From assembly GCF_019749255.1 (NCBI RefSeq), contig NZ_JACWFH010000027.1:27406-91405 (forward strand): a DNA stretch of 64,000 nt, in the 5' to 3' direction. Under the pieces are notes generated by a model. It was not told the DNA's origin. It searched no databases and saw nothing but the letters and a program-made list of their open reading frames with translations. The position numbers and the translations under genes are program-made. Source of the DNA: Mesobacillus maritimus (lineage in GTDB: Bacteria; Bacillota; Bacilli; Bacillales; Cytobacillaceae). This document shows, piece after piece, positions 53,815 to 61,391 of this stretch. Each line of letters starts with the position of its first letter. Within the stretch, counting starts at the first letter, position 1.

Positions 53815-54198
53815 TTATTTTTTCATGTTCTCATAGAAGACAATTTTATTTCCGAATGGATCTCCAATTCTAACCTCTCTAGTATTCCAGTCTGTCGTTT
53901 CAAGCCCGGGACGCGCATACTTGTATTGCTTTTCTAGAAGCTTTGAATGAAGCACCTTCACATTGTCTACTTCAATTCTAATCGATGCTCCCGGCGTCGA
54001 ATCACCAAAATGCTCAGAAAGATGAAGGATGCAATTGCTCTGAGAAATTTGCATATATAGGGGGAAGTCCTCTTCAAACCGATGCTCCCAATCTAACTTA
54101 AATTCCAAAAATGTTAAATAAAATTCTTTGGCTTTCTCTTCATCAAAAATACGTAATATTGGTATGGGGCTTTTCATCTTTATTTTAGATGTGCTCAT
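53815..54198 (-). CDS. glyoxalase/bleomycin-resistance superfamily protein
   Basis: The 127-residue protein has two beta-alpha-beta-beta-beta units of the VOC superfamily (PIPILRIFDEEKAKEFYL ... REVRIGDPFGNKIVFYE). It resembles the bleomycin-resistance (BLMA)-like subgroup, including the ILHLSEHFGDSTPG loop. The start at 54198 has AGGGGGATG upstream. Ligand unknown. Confidence 0.8.
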   Translation of the reverse strand: MSTSKIKMKSPIPILRIFDEEKAKEFYLTFLEFKLDWEHRFEEDFPLYMQISQSNCILHLSEHFGDSTPGASIRIEVDNVKVLHSKLLEKQYKYARPGLETTDWNTREVRIGDPFGNKIVFYENMKK

Positions 54199-54366
54199 TA
54201 TCACATCCCCCTTTCTATTCATTTTTGAACTATATTAAACATCTTTACCATTATTTTAGCATTCTTCTAAAAGAAACCTGCTTCGATTGCTTAAGTACAT
54301 TCTTTCACAAAGTCACCTTAAAATGAAGAGCTATGCTGCATAGTAGATCCTACTACGCAGGAAGGA

Positions 54367-54582
54367 ATGACAATACGTATTCCACCTTACTGGTTCATTC
54401 ATGCTATGAACATTCTATCAAATGACTCGTTTCTAGTAACTGAATCCTGTGACAAGGAACCTTTGTCTCCACATTCACCTAACCCAGAAAAACTAATCAT
54501 GACAGGTTCTAATATTTATGGGATAATTTCTAAAACATTATGAGAAAATGCTCACATTTGGAGGGATGGTTTTGTCTATTAA
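54367..54582 (+). pseudogene. gene remnant with internal stop
   Basis: The frame reads MTIRIPPYWFIHAMNILSND ... LSPHSPNPEKLIMTGSNIYG, meets TGA at 54541 and continues in frame as ENAHIWRDGFVY before TAA. Protein-like text on both sides of the stop argues for a decayed gene. Apart from this, 54199-54671 holds nothing I can identify. Confidence 0.35.
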
Positions 54583-54671
54583 AAGAAGGAAGTTCACTGT
54601 TTAAGTATGTATCAATTTCAGAGGCCATAATATAAACTCCAATCAAAACGATATAAATTCATGGAAAATGG

Positions 54672-55214
54672 TTAATCAAGATAATTTAAGTTTTTGCCCA
54701 TACAAGGTTCCTTGACCTTAGGACTTTGTAATACCGTAAAACCAAATTTGCTATAAAATTGAATAAGTCTTTCTATATAGTTCCTTCTTTCATTCCCGCT
54801 CGATGCTTTAGTACTTGGTGCAGGTTTAAGTGCAAAATAATTTACATCTAGATAATTCCAATAATGTAGAAAGTCATTCATTGCATGACTCCCCCACCCC
54901 TGATTGCGGTATTCTTCGTGTATTTGGATAAAATCTAAAACAAGAATCTTCCCTGCAATTTCTTCATCATCCTTATAGTCGGAAAGAACAACAAGGACTT
55001 CATGAAGGTCTCCCGATACAGCATCAGCACTATCTACAACGTCAAACCATTCAGAAAACAAATAAGAATTAAATAAATAAAACCGCGCATAACCAATGCT
55101 AAACTCTTCGTTTGTCTCCATATTATGAAGTCTCAAGTCTGCATCAAAGTTAATGATGTTCAACTCCTCATTAAAAGAAGAACAGTAGTTTATTTCTAAG
55201 AATAAACTGTCCAA
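54672..55214 (-). CDS. GNAT family acetyltransferase-like protein
   Basis: The 180-residue product has an N-terminal beta-rich part and a GNAT core (~90-170) with acetyl-CoA motif A LDFIQIHEEYRNQGWGSHAM (Q/R-x-x-G-x-G). The C-terminal IERLIQFYSKFGF is typical of the GNAT beta5-alpha4 region. The start is TTG 55214 (AAGGGGG 7 bp upstream). The frame extends further upstream only through the palindrome at 55261-55302. Acceptor unknown. Confidence 0.7.
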   Translation of the reverse strand: MDSLFLEINYCSSFNEELNIINFDADLRLHNMETNEEFSIGYARFYLFNSYLFSEWFDVVDSADAVSGDLHEVLVVLSDYKDDEEIAGKILVLDFIQIHEEYRNQGWGSHAMNDFLHYWNYLDVNYFALKPAPSTKASSGNERRNYIERLIQFYSKFGFTVLQSPKVKEPCMGKNLNYLD

Positions 55215-55260
55215 ACAAATTCCCCCTTCTATCTCAGTGCCAAACCGGTGACGCAAAACC

Positions 55261-55302
55261 AGGTGACAGGCACCATCCAGAAACTGGATGGTGCCTGTCA
55301 CC
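55261..55302. repeat. family-A palindrome overlapping a stop codon
   Basis: This is a perfect 19-20-bp stem with loop AAA. Its first GGTGA supplies the TGA stop of the gene at 55298-55744, and it lies 47 bp before the TTG start of the GNAT gene. Confidence 0.85.
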
Positions 55303-55744
55303 GATTTCTGACTATCATTTTCAATAACCCCCCTACAAGAACCCCAGGAATGACACATAACATTGGAAACCAAACGGTTCCTAAACATATTCCAAATATC
55401 CTTACCTTTGCTGAATACATTATTCCAACCGTAACAAAATACGCACATATCACAAACGGTAGATAGGAATAAGGGTCTTTGCCCCCGCCTGCATCCCTAT
55501 AGGCATCCCACATTGAAAAGAAGTAAACACAAGGATAAAACATGAGCCATTGATATTCAGTATGATCAATGGCTTTGCTTATCTCTCCATTAAAACTAAA
55601 GAAAATGATCTTATTAAAATGGGATTGAACATTAATAATAATTTCCAATAGAACAAAGAATATTCCCTTTAGATACTTGCCGTTAAGTATTTGACCGAAG
55701 CCAGGAAAAGCAATGCTCCACAACAAATTTTCTTTTGGTTTCAC
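55298..55744 (-). CDS. TM2-like membrane protein, single-domain paralog
   Basis: The 148-residue product starts at GTG 55744 (AAGGTG 8 bp upstream). It has about five hydrophobic segments and the domain WSIAFPGFGQILNGKYLKG ... VYFFSMWDAYRDA. This matches both halves of the 260-residue protein at 57567-58349. The last codons and stop lie in a family-A palindrome, so the original C-terminus may have been altered. Function unknown. Confidence 0.7.
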   Translation of the reverse strand: MKPKENLLWSIAFPGFGQILNGKYLKGIFFVLLEIIINVQSHFNKIIFFSFNGEISKAIDHTEYQWLMFYPCVYFFSMWDAYRDAGGGKDPYSYLPFVICAYFVTVGIMYSAKVRIFGICLGTVWFPMLCVIPGVLVGGLLKMIVRNR

Positions 55745-55861
55745 ATTTGTTTCACCTTCTTTTTTTATTTTTTGTTTACCTTCTATAGGTGAAAATTCTC
55801 ATCCCCATTCAGTTAGGTTTTAGCGTTCAATCATTGTTCATTCCCTTTACACTTCTCAATC

Positions 55862-56875
55862 CTAATCTATATTTCTTTCCTTCATTAACTCATTTCTATC
55901 AGCTGCATGAGGAGGTCTTTCCAACCATTCATACTTAATTTGGAGATTTAACCCGTCCTCTGCATAAAGTCCAATCTCTCCTTGGAATCGAACGTATTCA
56001 GCGGCAATATCTCTTCTTGGACTTGCAGAAAGGGCCGTTCCATAGTTTCCCATACCCGCAGCAGTCATCATCGAAATTTGGTAGAGCATTAATTTATCAG
56101 AAAAAGGAGATTCCGTTGTATCCTGAACTTCTGCATCCCAGGTTACAGGGACAGGGAGATCATTTTCATGTAGGTATTTACTAAACACTTCAATCTTTTT
56201 CTTTGAAATCTCAATTCCCCTTTTGAAGTATTCTCGAAGTTCCTTTAATTCCGCAACCTGAGCGAAACCCGTTATTACGGATGTACCCATATGGTTTGTT
56301 TGTATATTCGAGAAGAGGTGAGTAATCTCTGCAGCACTTAGAGGTCTTTGTTTCCCCAACCATCCCGCTAAAAAGCGTTGTTTTTCAACCATATCTACTT
56401 CTTGAAGGTAAGGAATATAAGGAGAACGCACTTCTAGCCCTTTAGAAAGGAGTACGTTTGTGGTTTCATTAAATAATTCCATTGAAGAAGAAATGCAAGA
56501 CATGAAGTGTTCTCGAATGTCATTACGAAAGGTATGGGGCAAAATAGCAGAGTAGGTTACTAAAGCTCCTTTTGTCATGTGTTTTGTAAAAAATAAAAAG
56601 AACTCATCGGAAAAAAGCCTCGGTGCCTCCACATTAACATCGTCATCCGTAAAGCCAAGAGGAATCGCATGCCCTTCTTCTTTGAAAATTTTTGTAACAC
56701 CTTGTACATGCTGTTGAGATAAATCTAAAGCATGTTCTAAGACTTTCTTCGTTTCTGCATCTTCTACTTTCGCTAAATAATACTTATAGATACAAACAAA
56801 CATGGAGTCAGCTATATAATTTGCCCACAAACCACCTACTTCGGACGAAGTTAAACGAATATGATGAGTCTCCAT
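55862..56875 (-). CDS. DUF3231 family protein
   Basis: The 337-residue helical protein has two tandem DUF3231 (ferritin-like helical bundle) domains, roughly 5-165 and 180-325. The first begins LTSSEVGGLWANYIADSM and the second AAEITHLFSNIQTNHMGTSV. The family is common in spore-forming Bacillaceae; function is unknown. ATG 56875 has GGAGGTAA upstream; the frame extends further without a site. Confidence 0.85.
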   Translation of the reverse strand: METHHIRLTSSEVGGLWANYIADSMFVCIYKYYLAKVEDAETKKVLEHALDLSQQHVQGVTKIFKEEGHAIPLGFTDDDVNVEAPRLFSDEFFLFFTKHMTKGALVTYSAILPHTFRNDIREHFMSCISSSMELFNETTNVLLSKGLEVRSPYIPYLQEVDMVEKQRFLAGWLGKQRPLSAAEITHLFSNIQTNHMGTSVITGFAQVAELKELREYFKRGIEISKKKIEVFSKYLHENDLPVPVTWDAEVQDTTESPFSDKLMLYQISMMTAAGMGNYGTALSASPRRDIAAEYVRFQGEIGLYAEDGLNLQIKYEWLERPPHAADRNELMKERNID

Positions 56876-57053
56876 ACTATTACCTCCAGTTTTAAGAACT
56901 GTTGGTATTATCCCCATTAAATGGGATTTGATGAATTTCTATGATTGTTTCTATAGGATCCAATGCTTGGCCTCGTTACCATTTACTTCAGTCTATAGCT
57001 CCTCTACCCCAACTATAAAAAGGGAGTCCCCCAAGATTTTGTGGACCAAAGAA

Positions 57054-57086
57054 AAAAGGGCTAATCCTCCCTGGATTAGCACCCGC
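57054..57086 (-). terminator. terminator of the membrane-protein pair
   Basis: On the minus strand GGGTGCTAATCC pairs with GGATTAGCCC, followed by TTTTTT, 22 bp behind the stop at 57108. Confidence 0.75.
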
Positions 57087-57107
57087 ATACAAATAAATGC
57101 TACTTTT

Positions 57108-57560
57108 TTATTTCACCTTCGCTAGTCCGAGCGCTAAATGATCCCAAAGGATCTTTTCAACCTTTTCACCCTCATCTTCTTTGCAATCAATGATCAAGAT
57201 TACTTCTGATTTTTTCCCTTTTATTTTTTTGCTTTTTTTATTTTTTATTTTTACTAGTATCATGTCAATGATGAAACCAAGGATAAACCCTCCCCCAGCT
57301 CCAATTAGCCCCCAATAAATCGGTCCCCATTCAAGTAAAAAGCCTCTACTTGCACCAATCACAGAGAAAATAACCGCCAAAAACATGCCTTTGTTAATAA
57401 GAGAAATTCCATCAGACTGATGGAGAGTATCAAAGAGCTTTGGATTTTCAGTGCGGTTATCCAATGGTACTGCAAAAATATCTTTTACTTCTTCTTGCTC
57501 CAACTTTCTGATCGCTAATTCAAGGTAATGGGAATGGTCAAAAGTAGCAAAAATCTGCAT
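57108..57560 (-). CDS. membrane protein of unknown function
   Basis: The 150-residue protein has an N-terminal alpha/beta domain (MQIFATFDHSHYLELAIRKL, ending AVPLD), two helices with a glycine-rich turn (~57-100; GLIGAGGGFILGFIIDMI), a lysine-rich stretch (KNKKSKKIKGKK) and a C-terminal strand/helix. The overall shape recalls DUF1269-like sensors. It starts 6 bp after the 260-residue TM2-like gene, so both are one operon. Confidence 0.6.
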   Translation of the reverse strand: MQIFATFDHSHYLELAIRKLEQEEVKDIFAVPLDNRTENPKLFDTLHQSDGISLINKGMFLAVIFSVIGASRGFLLEWGPIYWGLIGAGGGFILGFIIDMILVKIKNKKSKKIKGKKSEVILIIDCKEDEGEKVEKILWDHLALGLAKVK

Positions 57561-57566
57561 ATTGAT

Positions 57567-58349
57567 TTAGACCTTTACACCTTTCTTTATTTTAAATTTT
57601 TTTGATTGATACTGTTTTTTTAAGTAGTTTTTTTGTTCTGCCTCAAATAATTTATTATTTTCCACTGCATTTATATAGGAATCATAGATGGTAAAGAAAT
57701 AAAACGATGGGATATAAAGAAGCCATTGTTTATTTAACACTTTAGTTGATTGATCAATTTCTCCAATTAATAAATAGTGAAAGCCTTCTAGGAAGTGAGA
57801 GTAATGCACAAAGATCACCGTAATAATAAGAGTAAAAAAAGCACCAATAACTCTATGCGTATACAATTGGCCTACACTCGGGATTGTCATGGCCCAAAAA
57901 GCAGCTACGATTGGGCTTCTTTTATCCAGATAATTTATTTCTAAAGGTTTAATGGTAAGGTGTTTTACTTGAGGAGATTCGCTTTCATTCAGTAAATACA
58001 TTTTATTTAAGTCAACGGTTGTTCGGTAACTATCCCATATGGCAAACAAATAAATTGGGATGTACAGGTGCATATAGCGAATATCTAACACTTCTTTAGC
58101 TGCATCAATTTCTCCCATAAATGAATAAACCATTGCTGAGTTTAGATGTATACGTTGATTGATAAATAATTCCCATAACACTAAGGCAAATCCACGTAGG
58201 TATTTGGATAGAAGCAGATGACCATAACCGGGGAAAGTAACCGACCACATTGCAATTAAGTACGGATTCCTAAGGTGTATTTGTGTAGTCCCAAAAATAC
58301 TTAGATGAGCTAACTGACCAAGATACCGTCCTTGGTTCGTACGATTCAT
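57567..58349 (-). CDS. tandem-duplicated TM2-like membrane protein
   Basis: The 260-residue protein contains two copies of one membrane domain. Copy 1 (~30-115) reads MWSVTFPGYGHLLLSKYLRG ... IYLFAIWDSYRT and copy 2 (~150-240) reads FWAMTIPSVGQLYTHRVIG ... FYFFTIYDSYINA. Each has the FPG-G turn, a GEID motif (FMGEIDAAKEVLD and LIGEIDQSTKVLN) and the F-x-DSY end. The 148-residue neighbour at 55298 carries one copy. Function unknown. Confidence 0.7.
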   Translation of the reverse strand: MNRTNQGRYLGQLAHLSIFGTTQIHLRNPYLIAMWSVTFPGYGHLLLSKYLRGFALVLWELFINQRIHLNSAMVYSFMGEIDAAKEVLDIRYMHLYIPIYLFAIWDSYRTTVDLNKMYLLNESESPQVKHLTIKPLEINYLDKRSPIVAAFWAMTIPSVGQLYTHRVIGAFFTLIITVIFVHYSHFLEGFHYLLIGEIDQSTKVLNKQWLLYIPSFYFFTIYDSYINAVENNKLFEAEQKNYLKKQYQSKKFKIKKGVKV

Positions 58350-58417
58350 ATTCCACCTCTAGATTCTAACATCTCTTTTGGTAGTTTCTTCTAAAGGGGA
58401 GATTTAATACACCCAAA

Positions 58418-58460
58418 AGGTGACAGGCACCATCCAGATTCTGGATGGTGCCTGTCACCT
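58418..58460. repeat. family-A palindrome, perfect 20-bp stem
   Basis: It has the same arms as the copy at 50317 with loop ATT. It lies 12 bp behind the stop of the glycosyltransferase gene and could terminate it. Confidence 0.85.
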
Positions 58461-58472
58461 ACTTTGCTTTGT

Positions 58473-60065
58473 TTACGCGGTATGTCTCCCTCTCAATGTC
58501 CATATCTGATACAACATATTAACCGACGCGATGATGGTGAGAATCGTTAAGATGACCCATCCTGTCATTAAGTAGGGTTGCAGTGCGGTTTGTACGGGTT
58601 CACTTGTTAAATAAGCTCTATTTTGGATACAAAGGTACACGACTAATGAAATCGAAAGGATCGCGCCGATTATTCCTTGAGCTAATTTACTATGAGTCTT
58701 CCCTCTTTCAGCGTTATATTGATTGGCCCAACCGTCTTTTTTATTCACGGATAGCTTTCCTAACCAAACTTGTGAAAAGGTGATTAAATTGGCCCATAAA
58801 TATAATTCAGGACTGATTAATAATGCTGCCAGGACTACATCAATCGTTCGATGCATAGGTGTCTTCAATGCAAGGATGGTGTTTAAAATCGATGCTAACA
58901 CGACTGGTGTAATCCAGATCCATGACCAATAAAATTGGTTGGTCGCTAAGGAGATGGAAAGCAATAAAATGAATAGAATACGAGTGAAGAGGTCTAAAGA
59001 TGTTTTTAGTTCAGACCGCCAAATTTTTCCTTTGTGTCTTGATTTCGCACCGATGTCATGATTGGTTAGCAATTCGACTGTTCCCGATTTCCATTTATTC
59101 CGTTGTTGCCGAAACGTATGATACGATCTCATGGCGTCAACAAAACAGCGGGCACCTGGACTAATTAACGTTTTCCATTTTGATTTTTGCAATTGCCAAG
59201 TTAATAACATATCTTCTACATCACTATCATTTTGCCAAGGACCATCGAGCTTATTTTCATCAACGATGTCCTGTAACGCCTCTGGCCTAAACAAGGTTGC
59301 CTGGCCTCCCAGTACATAAGTACTCCCGCCATGATATTGCAGGTTTAATAACCAACTTGCCATATCCTGTTTTTGCTGATGCGTCCACCACCTGGAAATA
59401 GGGCCGCCATATTCCCCACTATTGATTTTTTCCTCATAGTGAACATCGTCTTTTGATAACAAGCTTTTCTTCTTTGGCATTCTCATTGTATACTTGGCCA
59501 TCACCCCACCAATATTACGAGCGCTGCTTAGTCCTTCCCATAATTGCATTAAAGCTCCTGGCGCTAAGCGGCTATCCGCATCCATCCCTAAGATGGCTTT
59601 AACAGATTTCTGGTATAGGTGCTGATAAGTAGACATTTTTCGGTCATATAAGTCCAGAATATCTCCATAGATATATTTCCATCCATGGTTCAGTGCCCCA
59701 ACCTTCCGTAGTTTATTATTTTCGGTTGTTAACACTTTTACATTTAAGTTGAATTCTTTCCCTGCCTCAATGGCCTTTTCTTCGGTTCGATCTGTACAAT
59801 TGTCCGCAACCACAATGATATCCAAATCAAGACCTTTTGGTAATGACTGATCTCCTAGCCCAGCCAAGCAGTCACGAATGGACATTTCTTCATTATGTGC
59901 AGGGATTATCGCAACCATTCTCGGTTTCATGTACGTATGTTTAATTCCTGCAACATTTAGGATATTGTCCCTTTGCTGTTCTTCAAATAAATTAGCTATT
60001 CGGTTCGTACTTTCAGGTACCAATTCTGAAACCTCTTTAGAATAAGGAGTCATTAACTTATCCAT
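58473..60065 (-). CDS. membrane glycosyltransferase family 2
   Basis: The 530-residue processive-type GT2 has the GT-A domain with MVAIIPAHNEEMSIRDCL (~48-65), VVADNCTDRTEE (~85), the DxD-like GMDADSRL (~160), the acceptor motif NDSDVEDMLLTW (~275) and QQRNKW (Q/RxxRW-like, ~322), followed by four to five C-terminal helices from ~350. It likely polymerises or transfers a sugar to a membrane or surface acceptor. The start at 60065 has GTAGGAG upstream. The UDP-glucose pyrophosphorylase gene directly upstream suggests UDP-glucose or a derivative as donor. Confidence 0.85.
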   Translation of the reverse strand: MDKLMTPYSKEVSELVPESTNRIANLFEEQQRDNILNVAGIKHTYMKPRMVAIIPAHNEEMSIRDCLAGLGDQSLPKGLDLDIIVVADNCTDRTEEKAIEAGKEFNLNVKVLTTENNKLRKVGALNHGWKYIYGDILDLYDRKMSTYQHLYQKSVKAILGMDADSRLAPGALMQLWEGLSSARNIGGVMAKYTMRMPKKKSLLSKDDVHYEEKINSGEYGGPISRWWTHQQKQDMASWLLNLQYHGGSTYVLGGQATLFRPEALQDIVDENKLDGPWQNDSDVEDMLLTWQLQKSKWKTLISPGARCFVDAMRSYHTFRQQRNKWKSGTVELLTNHDIGAKSRHKGKIWRSELKTSLDLFTRILFILLLSISLATNQFYWSWIWITPVVLASILNTILALKTPMHRTIDVVLAALLISPELYLWANLITFSQVWLGKLSVNKKDGWANQYNAERGKTHSKLAQGIIGAILSISLVVYLCIQNRAYLTSEPVQTALQPYLMTGWVILTILTIIASVNMLYQIWTLRGRHTA

Positions 60066-60148
60066 TCTCCTACCCCCATGTTTTATATAAAAATATCTTA
60101 GGTACAATGTGTGAGAAACGTATCGTCATAATAAATGTTGAACTTTTC

Positions 60149-61075
60149 CTATACTGCTTTTGATTTGCGAGCCAGTGATGAAACAAAAGCACTGTCTATC
60201 GGTAAATTGTCTCTGTTTATCACTTTCTCAATGTATCTCAAGATGTCACTTTTGAGCGCCTCATCTTTTAACGCAAATTCAAGTGTAGTAAGAATAAATC
60301 CTAGTTTTTCTCCAACATCGAAACGTTTGCCTTCGAAGTCATACGCAAAGACCCGTTGGATTTGATTTAGTTGTTGGATGGCATCCGTGAGTTGAATTTC
60401 TCCTCCTGCACCCGTTTCTTGTTTTTCTAAAAACATAAAGATCTCAGGTGTAAAAATATAACGGCCCATTATAGCAAGATTGGATGGTGCCATTCCTCTA
60501 TCAGGTTTTTCAATAAAATTGGCTACCTGATATTGTCTTCCATCCTGAGTGAGGGGATCAATGATTCCATATCGATTGGTCTCCTCTTCAGGTACAGGTT
60601 GTACACCGATTATGGACGATAATGTTTGATCATATTGATTGATTAATTGTTTTAAGCAAGGAGTTTCACTTTCGACAATGTCATCGCCTAAAAGAACAGC
60701 AAAAGGTTCATTGCCAATGAATTTCCTTGCACACCAAACCGCATGGCCCAGCCCCTTTGGTTCTTTTTGCCGAATATAATAAATCTCCACTTTAGAGGAG
60801 GCTTGAACTTTCTCTAACAATTCAAATTTACTTTTCTCTTTTAAATTCATTTCTAGCTCCACGGCATGATCAAAATGGTCTTCGATCGCTCGCTTCCCTT
60901 TACCCGTTACGATAATGATATCCTCAATCCCTGAAGCCACTTCTTCTTCAACAATATATTGGATGGTTGGCTTATCGACAATCGGCAGCATTTCCTTTGG
61001 CATGGATTTTGTAGCCGGTAAAAACCTAGTTCCAAGTCCTGCAGCTGGAATAATCGCTTTTCGTACCTTTTTCAT
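60149..61075 (-). CDS. galU: UTP-glucose-1-phosphate uridylyltransferase
   Basis: The 308-residue enzyme forms UDP-glucose from UTP and glucose-1-phosphate. The nucleotide-binding signature [20 protein letters not shown] (11-30), VLLGDDI (~125), NFIEKPD (~188) and [12 protein letters not shown] (~263) are all intact. In Bacillus the equivalent gene is also called gtaB. It lies 83 bp upstream of the GT2 gene on the same strand, so the two probably form an operon for a surface glycan. Confidence 0.95.
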   Translation of the reverse strand: MKKVRKAIIPAAGLGTRFLPATKSMPKEMLPIVDKPTIQYIVEEEVASGIEDIIIVTGKGKRAIEDHFDHAVELEMNLKEKSKFELLEKVQASSKVEIYYIRQKEPKGLGHAVWCARKFIGNEPFAVLLGDDIVESETPCLKQLINQYDQTLSSIIGVQPVPEEETNRYGIIDPLTQDGRQYQVANFIEKPDRGMAPSNLAIMGRYIFTPEIFMFLEKQETGAGGEIQLTDAIQQLNQIQRVFAYDFEGKRFDVGEKLGFILTTLEFALKDEALKSDILRYIEKVINRDNLPIDSAFVSSLARKSKAV

Positions 61076-61318
61076 GTTTTCATCCTACTCTCACTATCTT
61101 TTAAACTCTTCATAACCCTATAGCTTCTATAATTATTTATTGTTTCATTTAAAAATCGACCGTCCATTCTCCCGTAAAAATTCCCCCTTACTCCAAGAGG
61201 TATGTTATTCACCCGAATAATGATAAGTTCCCAGTACTTTATACCCCCACAAAATTTAGTTTATAGGGAAAATTCAAACTTCAATACTGACTAAAGTTAA
61301 TATTGAGCCTAATAAATT

Positions 61319-61347
61319 TTGTGAATGTGAAAGGTTCATAGTAAAAT
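61319..61347 (+). promoter_or_regulatory. sigma-A type promoter of the LuxR gene
   Basis: TTGTGA (61319-61324), 17 bp, TAAAAT (61342-61347); the ribosome site follows ~35 bp later. The rest of 61076-61391 is a divergent intergenic region in which I see nothing else. Confidence 0.55.
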
Positions 61348-61391
61348 AGTAGTAGATAAATATCCTTTAATTAGCAAGGGGGGACTTTCGG

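Noticed and set aside
54672..55448. Longer 258-residue version of the GNAT protein
   Set aside because: The extra N-terminus is translated from a family-A palindrome and the end of the neighbouring gene; a TTG at 55214 with a good ribosome site is the likely start.
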